Made by a program: the position numbers and the translations under genes. This document shows, piece after piece, positions 16,595-24,118 of a stretch of 64,000 bases of DNA; within the stretch, counting starts at the first letter, position 1, and every line of letters begins with the position of its first letter. The stretch is from contig NZ_JBMERP010000016.1 in assembly GCF_049310925.1 (NCBI RefSeq), positions 1 through 64,000 on the forward strand, in the 5' to 3' direction. The notes below the pieces were generated by a model. That model had not been told where the DNA came from. It saw nothing but the letters and a program-made list of their open reading frames with translations, and did not search any database. This stretch comes from Virgibacillus_F sp049310925 (lineage in GTDB: Bacteria > Bacillota > Bacilli > Bacillales > Amphibacillaceae).

Positions 16595-17185
16595 TTAGTC
16601 CTTATTTTGCCTTCTCATTGATAACTCCTCATTAACCATTGAATACATGCTTTCTACCCCTTCACTTGATGCTTCAAAGGAATATGCATTTTCCACTCTA
16701 ATTCCCACGTTATCCGCTTCTGTAACTGCATCAATATTAGCTCCAATAAAAATGAATTCCCATCCGTATTTTTGTTCCTGGTGTTTGATCATCTCTTTAA
16801 TTTTCTGTTGAGAAAATTCACGGCTCGCATTCTCCATTCCATCTGTCGTAATAACAAACAATACCTTTCCAGGCGTTCTTTCTTCACTGGTCTTAGCGAA
16901 TCTGTGGCCCACATCCAACATGGTTTTCCCTACTGCGTCCAACAATGCAGTAGTTCCTCTTACAAAATACTCTTCTTCTGTAAGCTCTGCACTATTTGCA
17001 TCAACACCATTCCACAACACCGCATACTCATCGTCAAATAGTACAGCCGTGAGCATTGTTTCGCCCTCCAGCTGGCACTGCTTTTTAACCAAAGCGTTGA
17101 ATCCACCAATCGTGTCCTTTTCAAGTCCGGCCATTGATCCACTTCGATCAAGTAAAAAAATAATCTCTGTCAAATTCTTATTCAT
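16595..17185 (-). CDS. VWA-domain protein with intact MIDAS
   Basis: A 196-residue soluble protein consisting of one von Willebrand factor A domain. The metal-ion-dependent adhesion site is complete: DRSGSM (Asp13, Ser15, Ser17), Thr in RGTTALLDAV and Asp in TTDGMENAS. There is no signal peptide or membrane helix, so it should act in the cytosol, probably as a protein-binding module. The start is ATG 17185, 9 nt after AGGAGG; an ATG at 17194 abuts the ribosome-binding site. It is divergent from an HTH-like gene of unknown function 97 bp away, and the pair may share a promoter region. The exact role is unknown. Confidence 0.82.
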   Translation of the reverse strand: MNKNLTEIIFLLDRSGSMAGLEKDTIGGFNALVKKQCQLEGETMLTAVLFDDEYAVLWNGVDANSAELTEEEYFVRGTTALLDAVGKTMLDVGHRFAKTSEERTPGKVLFVITTDGMENASREFSQQKIKEMIKHQEQKYGWEFIFIGANIDAVTEADNVGIRVENAYSFEASSEGVESMYSMVNEELSMRRQNKD

Positions 17186-17282
17186 ATAAATCATCCTCCT
17201 GTGTTTTACATCATGGTATAATAGTAGCTGAGTTTATCTATTATATGGTCGCCTGCAAAGCGACATTTTTGGAGGGTACAAG

Positions 17283-17771
17283 ATGCTCAATAAAAAGATA
17301 ATTTTAGAATTGCAGAATTACATAGACAATCACTTGGACCCCATAGAAGATTACAGCGTTTCATACAATATGGAACACAAGCTTCAGGAAGTAAGTGAAC
17401 ATGAATTAGGGGACTTTATAAAAAATAAACGCAAGCCAACATTCCAACAGGTTTTGTTTAATTTTATTGATAAAACTGGACTTACCGATCCGGAAGTCTA
17501 TAATAAAGCATGGCTTGATCGCAAGCACTTCTCAAAAATACGTTCTAACCCGGAGTATCGTGCCGGAAAAAGTACCATTCTTGCTCTTGCTCTGGCAATC
17601 GAGCTTAATAAAAAAGAAACCGATAAGCTTCTAAGCTCAGCCGGTTACTCGTTCTCTGACAGTGATACATCCGATTTGGTTCTCCAGTTCTGTTTTGAGA
17701 GGGGAATTTACGATATCTATGATGTAAATCTGGCGCTAGATTATTTTAGTTTAAAGCCATTGATTGGATGA
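17283..17771 (+). CDS. Unknown protein, possible HTH-like C-terminal domain
   Basis: A 162-residue protein of mostly helical character. The N-terminal third is charged (NYIDNHLDPIEDY). The central block GLTDPEVYNKAWLDRKHFSKI and STILALALAIELNKKETDKLL resembles an XRE-like helix-turn-helix in which DRKHFSKIR would be the recognition segment; this is inference from pattern only. The C-terminus, LVLQFCFERGIYDIYDVNLAL, is recognisable as recurring in Firmicute proteins of this size, but I know no assigned function. ATG 17283 follows GGAGGG. It is transcribed divergently from the VWA gene. Confidence 0.75.
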   Translation: MLNKKIILELQNYIDNHLDPIEDYSVSYNMEHKLQEVSEHELGDFIKNKRKPTFQQVLFNFIDKTGLTDPEVYNKAWLDRKHFSKIRSNPEYRAGKSTILALALAIELNKKETDKLLSSAGYSFSDSDTSDLVLQFCFERGIYDIYDVNLALDYFSLKPLIG

Positions 17772-17785
17772 AAAATAGTTAGAAT

Positions 17786-17827
17786 CAGCCAAATCCGAGA
17801 TAACGGGAATTGGCTCTTTTGTTTTTA
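17786..17827. terminator. Terminator downstream of the HTH-like gene
   Basis: Stem AGCCAAATCC/GGGAATTGGCT with one mismatch is followed by CTTTTGTTTTT. It lies between this gene and the convergent peroxiredoxin fragment. Confidence 0.8.
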
Positions 17828-18133
17828 TAGATCCTTTTCTCTTAAAATCCTGCCTATGAACTGTGTGCTCCTAACCATTCCCGGCTGACCCGGAACCCAG
17901 TTTGCAGGAACTCCTTCTCCGGTACTTTTACTGTATTGCAGCCCCTCGATTATCCTCATAATTTCGTAAACATTTCTACCAACTTCTAAAGGATATACTA
18001 ATTTGGTAACTATAGTTCCTTCTGGGTCTATAATAATTGTCGCCCTTAATGCAGCTCCAGTATTCTCATTTAGTACTCTGTACGCCTTACTGATTTTATG
18101 TGTATGTATAGGTGTTTGTCCAGTTAAGCCCAT
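17825..18133 (-). pseudogene. AhpC-type peroxiredoxin, C-terminal fragment
   Basis: The 102-codon frame matches the C-terminal half of 2-Cys peroxiredoxins: ISKAYRVLNENTGAALRATI, IIDPEGTIVTKLVYPLEVGRN, then EGVPANWVPGQPGM. The N-terminal thioredoxin-fold half with the peroxidatic Cys (PTDF/CPTE region) is absent, and no coding continuation is found upstream of 18133. The remaining piece also lacks the resolving Cys, so it cannot be an active peroxidase. It is a gene remnant, adjacent to the rhodanese-persulfide dioxygenase promoter, probably left by a deletion or rearrangement. Confidence 0.82.
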
Positions 18134-18161
18134 TTAGGATAATCTTTTTGTTTGCATTTGT

Positions 18162-18253
18162 GATATAGGGGTATGGGGTATATAGAGCGTCACCTTTTAA
18201 AGAGAAACCAGGGGTAAAAAAATAGTATAGTGGCAAACCTAGAATAGTATAGT
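18162..18253 (+). promoter_or_regulatory. Candidate control region of the persulfide dioxygenase gene
   Basis: Two structures precede the rhodanese-MBL gene. At 18162-18185 TATAGGGGTATGGGGTATAT is a G-run motif flanked by TATA, reminiscent of CsoR/CstR-family operators, which control persulfide genes in other Firmicutes. At 18221 and 18243 AATAGTATAGT is directly repeated 22 bp apart. No regulator gene lies nearby. The operator reading is inference. Confidence 0.35.
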
Positions 18254-18303
18254 TTTATACTCTCAGATATTTTATTCTAATTTTTAAACAATGGAGGGGT
18301 ACA

Positions 18304-19428
18304 ATGGCATTACAACCATTAACAGCAAAAGATATAGCTCAAAAGATTCTCGCTAATGAAGAAGTATTCTTGTTAGATATTCGAAAGGAAGAAGATTATA
18401 GTGATTGGGCAATTCAAGGACGAAATGTTCGCAGTATGAACATTCCCTATAACCTTCTGAAAAATGGGGTAGATGATGTAAAAGAACAACTTCCTGAAGA
18501 TCAAACGATCTACGTAGTTTGTGCAAAAGGCATCTCTTCTCAAAATGGGGTAGAAATACTACAAGATGCAGGAGTTCAAAATATTACTTATTTAGAAGGT
18601 GGTATGACTGCGTGGAGTGAACATCTTGAGCCAATGAAAATTGGCAACCTCTCTGACGGAGGAGAACTTTATCAATTCCTTCGCATCGGTAAAGGGTGTC
18701 TTTCTTACATGGTCGTAGCTAACGGTGAAGCAGCTGTTGTAGATGCTAGCAGAATGATTGATACGTATATAGATTTTGCTAACCAAAAAAATATAGACAT
18801 TAAATATGTACTGGATACCCACCTTCATGCAGACCATATTTCTGGTGGAAAGACGTTAGCAGAGCAAACCGGGGGCAGATATTACTTCCCACCTAAAGAT
18901 GACAACGGCTTGACTTTCGATTTTAATAAGCTGGAAGATGGCACAAAGATCATTGTTGGTGGTTCCGTTGAAATCAATGCCTTTTATTCACCTGGACACA
19001 CAATTGGCAGCACAAGCTTTATTGTAGACAAGAAATACTTGATGACTGGAGATATCTTATTCATCGAATCAATTGGTCGGCCCGACTTAGCGGGAAAAGC
19101 GGATGATTGGGTGGATGACCTTCGGAGGACTCTATACGAGTCATACCACGACTTATCGCAAGATTTAGATGTGTTACCAGCTCATTTTGGAGCAATGGAA
19201 GAAATCAATGAGGATGGCACAGTTTACGCGAAGCTAGAAGAACTTTACCAGATGAATGACCATTTAAAAGTGGAAGATGAAAAAGAGTTCCGACATCTTG
19301 TCACAGACAATTTACCTCCACAACCAAATAGTCACGAAGAAATTAGGAATACCAACATGGGTAAGGTAAATCCAAATCAGGATGAACGGCGAGAAATGGA
19401 AGTAGGACCAAATCGCTGTGCCGTGTAA
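18304..19428 (+). CDS. Rhodanese-metallo-beta-lactamase fusion, probable persulfide dioxygenase
   Basis: A 374-residue cytosolic enzyme with an N-terminal rhodanese domain (about 5-108; active Cys73 in VVCAKG) and an MBL-fold domain (about 115-330). The MBL metal motif THLHADH (His173, His175, Asp177, His178) plus His232 and Asp250 and GRPDL fit ETHE1/CstB-like persulfide dioxygenases, which use mononuclear Fe(II) to oxidise glutathione or bacillithiol persulfide to sulfite. The domain order is rhodanese first, unlike CstB. Its C-terminus ends EVGPNRCAV, with an extra Cys near the end. ATG 18304 follows GGAGGGG. It appears monocistronic. Confidence 0.87.
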   Translation: MALQPLTAKDIAQKILANEEVFLLDIRKEEDYSDWAIQGRNVRSMNIPYNLLKNGVDDVKEQLPEDQTIYVVCAKGISSQNGVEILQDAGVQNITYLEGGMTAWSEHLEPMKIGNLSDGGELYQFLRIGKGCLSYMVVANGEAAVVDASRMIDTYIDFANQKNIDIKYVLDTHLHADHISGGKTLAEQTGGRYYFPPKDDNGLTFDFNKLEDGTKIIVGGSVEINAFYSPGHTIGSTSFIVDKKYLMTGDILFIESIGRPDLAGKADDWVDDLRRTLYESYHDLSQDLDVLPAHFGAMEEINEDGTVYAKLEELYQMNDHLKVEDEKEFRHLVTDNLPPQPNSHEEIRNTNMGKVNPNQDERREMEVGPNRCAV

Positions 19429-19443
19429 TCCAATTTACAAATC

Positions 19444-19475
19444 CAAATCAAATGGTTTCGATTTGTTATTTTTTC
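19444..19475 (+). terminator. Terminator after the rhodanese-MBL gene
   Basis: CAAATCAAA/TTT-C-GATTTG pairs with a single bulge and a TGG loop, followed by TTATTTTTT. Confidence 0.7.
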
Positions 19476-19491
19476 TGCATATGAGCCCTGC

Positions 19492-19524
19492 CCTGGCACC
19501 TAGTATAATGATACAGGTACCAGG
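19492..19524. repeat. Orphan hairpin with a CCTGGCACC arm
   Basis: CCTGGCACCTAGTAT pairs with ATACAGGTACCAGG with one mismatch and one bulge around an AATG loop. No T tract follows on either strand. A related GTGCCAGGCAC core sits inside the purD terminator at 50825, suggesting a small repeat family. Confidence 0.55.
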
Positions 19525-19540
19525 CACTTATGTGATTGAA

Positions 19541-20275
19541 TTACTTACCACAGCATTTTTTATACTTTTTACCGCTTCCACATGTGCATGGTTCATTACG
19601 ACCAACTTTGGTATGCTTTTTTATGGGAACTACATTTGATTCCTTGTAGCTTACAGTTGGGTTAAAGTGCTTTTTTTCTGTTGAGAGAGTTCGTCAGGTG
19701 AATTACCTTTTAGCACCCACAAACGAGTGTCGTTGTTTAAATCCATTAACTTTTCCAATAACTGCTTTACAAAATCCATAGAAGGAAATTCAATTTTGCT
19801 TTGTAAAAACTGCACCATCATTTCGGTTTTCATACCCATTTTAACCATATCAGTAATCTGCATTGCAGTGAAATTGTTCATTTCGTGTGTTCTCTCTATA
19901 TCCCGGTTCCCCAGCCATCAATAACTGTTTCTTTGTAAAACGATGTAATCCGTACCTTGTCTTTTTTGTTGTTCCTTTAGTATTTCACTAGCATTGAAAA
20001 CCTTATGATAGTGTAGTCCATAACCTGATAACTCGACTTGACCGTGATAATCCTCTGCAAAAGACATTACTTTTATAAACTCTAATCCATCAATATCCTG
20101 GCCTGTGAGTTGTTCGACTTTATCAATCAAAACTGATATACCTGCAACACCATAATAATAGAGAAGTCCATGGGTTAAGGATATCCATTCAATTATCATC
20201 CTTTTCAGGTTTTTATATAAACGTAATAGCAAAAATCTTTCCAGTGGCGTAACAACACATCCACTTGTAGGGAAA
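19541..20275 (-). pseudogene. SEC-C zinc-motif protein, decayed
   Basis: Three frames joined together give one SEC-C protein. The N-terminal part (from about 20275) reads GCVVTPLERFLLLRLYKNL, then SLTHGLLYYYGVAGISVLID and VMSFAEDYHGQVELSGYG. The middle contains FTKKQLLMAGEP and IERTHEMNNFTAM. The end is GRNEPCTCGSGKKYKKCCGK, the CxC-x8-CC zinc site known from SecA tails. Lesions: a frameshift after DYIV near 19940, another near 19905, a likely internal deletion after MGMKTE, and a one-base loss in an A7 run near 19680 that separates the zinc tail. The N-terminus also runs into a stop beside the acyl-CoA ligase gene. It is non-functional as read. Confidence 0.8.
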
Positions 20276-20277
20276 TA

Positions 20278-21807
20278 TCATAAATCACTAAGTCGCTTCT
20301 TATCACGTTTACCCAAATGTGTGTACGGCATGTTATTCACAAATACTATTTCCTTTGGCATTTGAAACCTTGCCAATCTGGGCCGTAACCAATCAAAAAG
20401 TTCATCTTTTGAAAGATTTGGCCCTTCTACCGTGTGGACAAAAACCTGCAGCCTCTGCCCAAATTCTTCGTCATTAATTCCTATCACTGCTACATCCTCT
20501 ATTTGAGGATGTGTGATTAATATCTGCTCGAGTTCAATCGGATAAACATTTTCACCTGCTGAAACAACCAGATCATCGGTTCTTCCACATAAAAAATAAT
20601 ACCCTTGATGATCCTGGTAACCTAAATCCCCTGTCCTGATCCAATTACTGTTTCGCATTGACCAGCTGTTTTTAACACAAAGTTCACCTACCATGCCTAT
20701 TCCCAGTTTATTGTCATTTTTATCCAACACATCTAATTGGCCACCACTTATTCTTTTACCAATCGTAATAGGAGAATATTTGAGGTCATCTGGGGTTGCT
20801 ATTACATTTAATCCCGCTTCTGAAGTACCATACAGATTGTACAATACATCTCCCAATTCCCGGGAAACCTTGTTTACAAGTTTGGGACTGAGTTCAGCTC
20901 CACCTGAAGCTATACAAGCGAGTGATCTTAAATCCTCAGTATTGGTATTCAGCATTTTATGGATCATTAAAGGTACGACAGTTACTACCTCCACATGGTG
21001 CTTGCGAATAAGATCACATGCTTTTTCAGCTTTAAAATCGTTATTGATAACTACCTTTTTGCCCAGTGCAATGCATAACACAAATACAGCTATACCATAA
21101 CCATGATAAATGGGCGTGGCTATATAGGCTGTTTTATACTTTAAAAGATTTAATTTGGAGAGCAAAGCTAAAGAAGGATTTAAATAATTAAATAAAGATG
21201 GCTGATGTACCGCTTCTTTTGACTTCCCTGTCGTACCACCTGTCAGCAGTACTATTTTACTGGCTGAAGTTCTTGACAGTTTCAGTTTCTCACTTGTAAA
21301 AAGCAAATTATTTATTGCGGGCAGGTTTTCATGATAGCTGAAAACCTTATCTTTATCATAAGATGATTGCTCGATCAAAGTGTTCAACTCTGGATCATAG
21401 ATCAGTAAATCAAAGTCATGGATATCCTGCAACTGATTAAATTGTTTCTTGCTCATTTCGGTATTAAGTAAGTAGATATCTGAACCTAATCGCGCAACAG
21501 CGAAAATTGATTTAACCAAAGAAGCATGGTTAATGCACAAAAAACCAACTTTCTGACCCGGCCTTAACCCGTGGATTTTTTTCAAAGCCATGGACAGCTG
21601 TTCGGATTGTGACAGCAACTCTTTATAACTTATTTTTTCCTTTTCATCCACCAAAACAACCTTTTCACCATAAGTTCTTTCTGCAAAATCTAACAGCATT
21701 AATAAGTTTGTGCCATTTCTGAATAGAGCAGCAGTCAACCTGTACAATCCTAAAGGAGAAAGCAATCTGATTTTATACAAAACATATAGCAGTTTAAGTA
21801 CCTTCAA
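20278..21807 (-). CDS. AMP-forming acyl-CoA ligase family protein
   Basis: A 509-residue ANL-superfamily adenylating enzyme, probably activating a fatty or other carboxylic acid with ATP and CoA. The phosphate loop is LLTGGTTGKSK; further motifs are YGTSEAG, RTGDLGY, GRTDDLVVSAGENVYPIE and the C-terminal catalytic Lys in GKRDKK. The open frame extends to 21903, but the upstream SDR gene ends at 21810 with GGGGGAGTGATTTTG: TTG at 21807, 5 nt after GGGGGAG, is the best start, so the genes are tightly coupled. The acyl substrate is unknown. Pairing with an SDR points to a two-step acyl or lipid modification, by inference. Confidence 0.87.
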   Translation of the reverse strand: MKVLKLLYVLYKIRLLSPLGLYRLTAALFRNGTNLLMLLDFAERTYGEKVVLVDEKEKISYKELLSQSEQLSMALKKIHGLRPGQKVGFLCINHASLVKSIFAVARLGSDIYLLNTEMSKKQFNQLQDIHDFDLLIYDPELNTLIEQSSYDKDKVFSYHENLPAINNLLFTSEKLKLSRTSASKIVLLTGGTTGKSKEAVHQPSLFNYLNPSLALLSKLNLLKYKTAYIATPIYHGYGIAVFVLCIALGKKVVINNDFKAEKACDLIRKHHVEVVTVVPLMIHKMLNTNTEDLRSLACIASGGAELSPKLVNKVSRELGDVLYNLYGTSEAGLNVIATPDDLKYSPITIGKRISGGQLDVLDKNDNKLGIGMVGELCVKNSWSMRNSNWIRTGDLGYQDHQGYYFLCGRTDDLVVSAGENVYPIELEQILITHPQIEDVAVIGINDEEFGQRLQVFVHTVEGPNLSKDELFDWLRPRLARFQMPKEIVFVNNMPYTHLGKRDKKRLSDL

Positions 21808-21809
21808 AA

Positions 21810-22655
21810 TCACTCCCCCTTTTTTCTTAATACAACCGTATTTATAGATTCCCAGATCCCTCTGAACAAGATTGATGCAAGCTGTCCAAAAATCAACCAC
21901 CATGGTCTGTATTTTTTCCTTTTTGTATACATCGTCCTGCAGATAATTTTAGCAACATGGTTTGGACGCATTGCAGGCATGTTCTGATAAGCTTCTGTCG
22001 GCAGTATCATTGGTGTCTTTACTAACGGTAGATAGATTGATGATGTTGAAATTCCCATTGCATTAAGTTCAGGACCTGCTGATCGAAACCATGTGTCAAA
22101 AGCTGATTTTGATGCCTGATAGGCTGCCCATTTTGGGATTGGTAGTATCAAGGCATTTATGGTAGATACATTGATAACCTGTCCTTGATTTTTTTTAAGA
22201 ATTGGAATGACAGATAACATCAATTGTACCGGCGCAAAATAATTGATAGCCATTGTACGAGTGAAATCATGGTATCTGTCTAATGATTGAGGAATCGAGC
22301 GTCTGATAGACTTACCTGCATTGCTGAGTACTATATCCAAGCCGTCCGGTAGTTGATGGATAAATGTAAGTAATCCCTCCGTTTCCATCCTATTTCTAAG
22401 GTCTACACCAAAGACACTTACTTTTGCTGCTTTCTTTTCTATTTCTCTTTTCATTTTTAACAGCTTTTCTTTTCTTCTCGCCACTAGAATCAAGTGAGTA
22501 TCTGTATCCGCTAGTAGATACGCTACCTGCTCTCCTATTCCGGAACTCGCACCAGTTATAAGAATAGTCTTTCCTTGCAAGGTACGTCTAAGCTTCTTTT
22601 CATTCAAATATGTAGGGATAAATAATAGTTTTTCAAGAAAGTTATAGTTATACAT
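21810..22655 (-). CDS. Short-chain dehydrogenase/reductase
   Basis: A 281-residue NAD(P)-dependent oxidoreductase of the classical SDR family. The cofactor motif TGASSGIG is at residues 34-41, SNAGKS replaces the common NNAG, and the catalytic Ser (NVSTINA) and YQASK are present. An N-terminal extension of about 28 residues (MYNYNFLEKLLFIPTYLNEK) and a hydrophobic C-terminal stretch (WWLIFGQLASILFRGIW) suggest membrane association, as in lipid-modifying SDRs. ATG 22655 follows AAAAAGGAT. It is the first gene of a two-gene operon with the acyl-CoA ligase. Confidence 0.87.
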   Translation of the reverse strand: MYNYNFLEKLLFIPTYLNEKKLRRTLQGKTILITGASSGIGEQVAYLLADTDTHLILVARRKEKLLKMKREIEKKAAKVSVFGVDLRNRMETEGLLTFIHQLPDGLDIVLSNAGKSIRRSIPQSLDRYHDFTRTMAINYFAPVQLMLSVIPILKKNQGQVINVSTINALILPIPKWAAYQASKSAFDTWFRSAGPELNAMGISTSSIYLPLVKTPMILPTEAYQNMPAMRPNHVAKIICRTMYTKRKKYRPWWLIFGQLASILFRGIWESINTVVLRKKGE

Positions 22656-22721
22656 AGGAACAAATCCTTTTTCCGTGTCATTGTCTTTAGAGAACCTTGT
22701 TATAAAATATTCTATATAAAG

Positions 22722-22772
22722 ACAAAAAAACCTCTTTTCTATGCTAACAGGATTGAGAAAAGAGATATTTTA
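22722..22772 (-). terminator. Terminator after the AbrB-family membrane protein gene
   Basis: Stem CTCTTTTCT/AGAAAAGAG with a 15-nt loop; read on the minus strand it is followed by GGTTTTTTTGTC. Confidence 0.85.
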
Positions 22773-22773
22773 A

Positions 22774-23880
22774 CTAACTTATATGATTTTCTTTTCTTGC
22801 TTTTTTTCTCTCAATTAACTTGAAAATAATTCGTAATAAAGGTGGCACTGCAAAAAAGATAAAAAATAGCCGGAACAGTTGATAGCCTGAAACAATAGAT
22901 AAATTCGCATGGATTTCATGAGCGATTATCCCCATCTGGTCCATCCCACCTGGAGCCATACTTAGTAGCGCCGTTGCGTTTGAAATAGGGTGGATTTCGG
23001 TCAGTATAATACTTAATACCACTGCTCCCATCACAAGCATGATTCCACTGCTAACCGCAAGGCTAATTGTCCTCACTTTTCTATGCAGTTGATTCGTTTT
23101 AAGCATCAAGCCCACATGGGTACCAATCATAAGCTGAGCACCATTGATCAACACCGTTGGAAGCTGTGGTCCCTGCAAACCGGTTAGTTGAAGAATTGTA
23201 GTTCCAATAAGTGGTCCTAACAAATAAGCTGTCGGTAGTTTTATTCTGCCACCTACAATAGCAAATACAATCCCTGCCACTGCGAAAATAAGCAAATTCG
23301 GAAACAGGTCAGCCCACTTCGCTGAAACCTCTACCGTAAAGTTAGTTGCTTGTTCCGCTCCACCATGCCCAAACACTGGAATCATAACAAGCAAAGGCAT
23401 AACGATGACAATAATCATTAGACGTGAGATCTGCATAACAGTAACTACAGCTAAGTTAATCCCTTTCGTTTCCTCAGCCAGTAAAATCACCTGTGAGAGT
23501 CCACCTGGGATACAGCCTAACAGTGACGTACTATAATCACTATCTGAAAGCCTGGAAACAACAAAAGCAATACCGGAACAAAGTAGTAATAGCAATAGCG
23601 TCATTGAAAACATGGAAGGCAGTTGAAGTGCCATGTCCTGCAAAGCAGTTGCCGTCATTGATAGACCAATCGTATAACCAACAATCATCATGCCTGCATT
23701 TCGAACAGATCTGGGCCATACATAATGAAGTTTCAATACATTTGTCCCTACTACCACCGCAATCATTGGCCCAAGAAGCCATGGAACCGGAATGTGCATT
23801 AGTTTGAATAGTATACCGCCGATTATAGCAGTAATAAAAGTTATGCTAACTTGTTTAAGCTTCCGTGTATCTTGTTCCAT
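22774..23880 (-). CDS. AbrB-family integral membrane protein (putative transporter)
   Basis: A 368-residue polytopic membrane protein built from two related halves, matching the bacterial AbrB-duplication family (COG3180). Conserved GGILFKLMHIPVPWLLGPM near the N-terminus recurs as KLPTAYLLGPLIGTT in the second half, and PGGLSQVILLAEE has a counterpart in APGGMDQMGIIAHE. About ten hydrophobic segments are visible. Family members are often mislabelled as AbrB transcriptional regulators or ammonia monooxygenases; nothing here binds DNA. The transported substrate is unknown. ATG 23880 follows GAAGGAACAC. Confidence 0.87.
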   Translation of the reverse strand: MEQDTRKLKQVSITFITAIIGGILFKLMHIPVPWLLGPMIAVVVGTNVLKLHYVWPRSVRNAGMMIVGYTIGLSMTATALQDMALQLPSMFSMTLLLLLLCSGIAFVVSRLSDSDYSTSLLGCIPGGLSQVILLAEETKGINLAVVTVMQISRLMIIVIVMPLLVMIPVFGHGGAEQATNFTVEVSAKWADLFPNLLIFAVAGIVFAIVGGRIKLPTAYLLGPLIGTTILQLTGLQGPQLPTVLINGAQLMIGTHVGLMLKTNQLHRKVRTISLAVSSGIMLVMGAVVLSIILTEIHPISNATALLSMAPGGMDQMGIIAHEIHANLSIVSGYQLFRLFFIFFAVPPLLRIIFKLIERKKARKENHIS

Positions 23881-24118
23881 GCTGTGTTCCTTCTTTCAAT
23901 TCAATGGTGACTTTTTAAAATTTCGATTAAACGTTACTACTGCATTCTACCACGACGGATAGAAACCATAAAATTAACAAACTCGTTTATACATCAACAG
24001 TATTAAACAAAAAAAGTCAAAATACATACTAAAGTTCTACAAACTTTTGAGAATAATGCATGTACTATTAACATAAGGGTTACTTCGAGGCGCTAAATAT
24101 TATTCTAGGAGGAAAATA

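Noticed and set aside
18592..18837. Minus-strand frame inside the rhodanese-MBL gene
   Set aside because: Antisense shadow of a gene with intact catalytic motifs.
22774..23880. AbrB-type transcription factor
   Set aside because: The protein is a polytopic membrane protein; the name is a family-label confusion.
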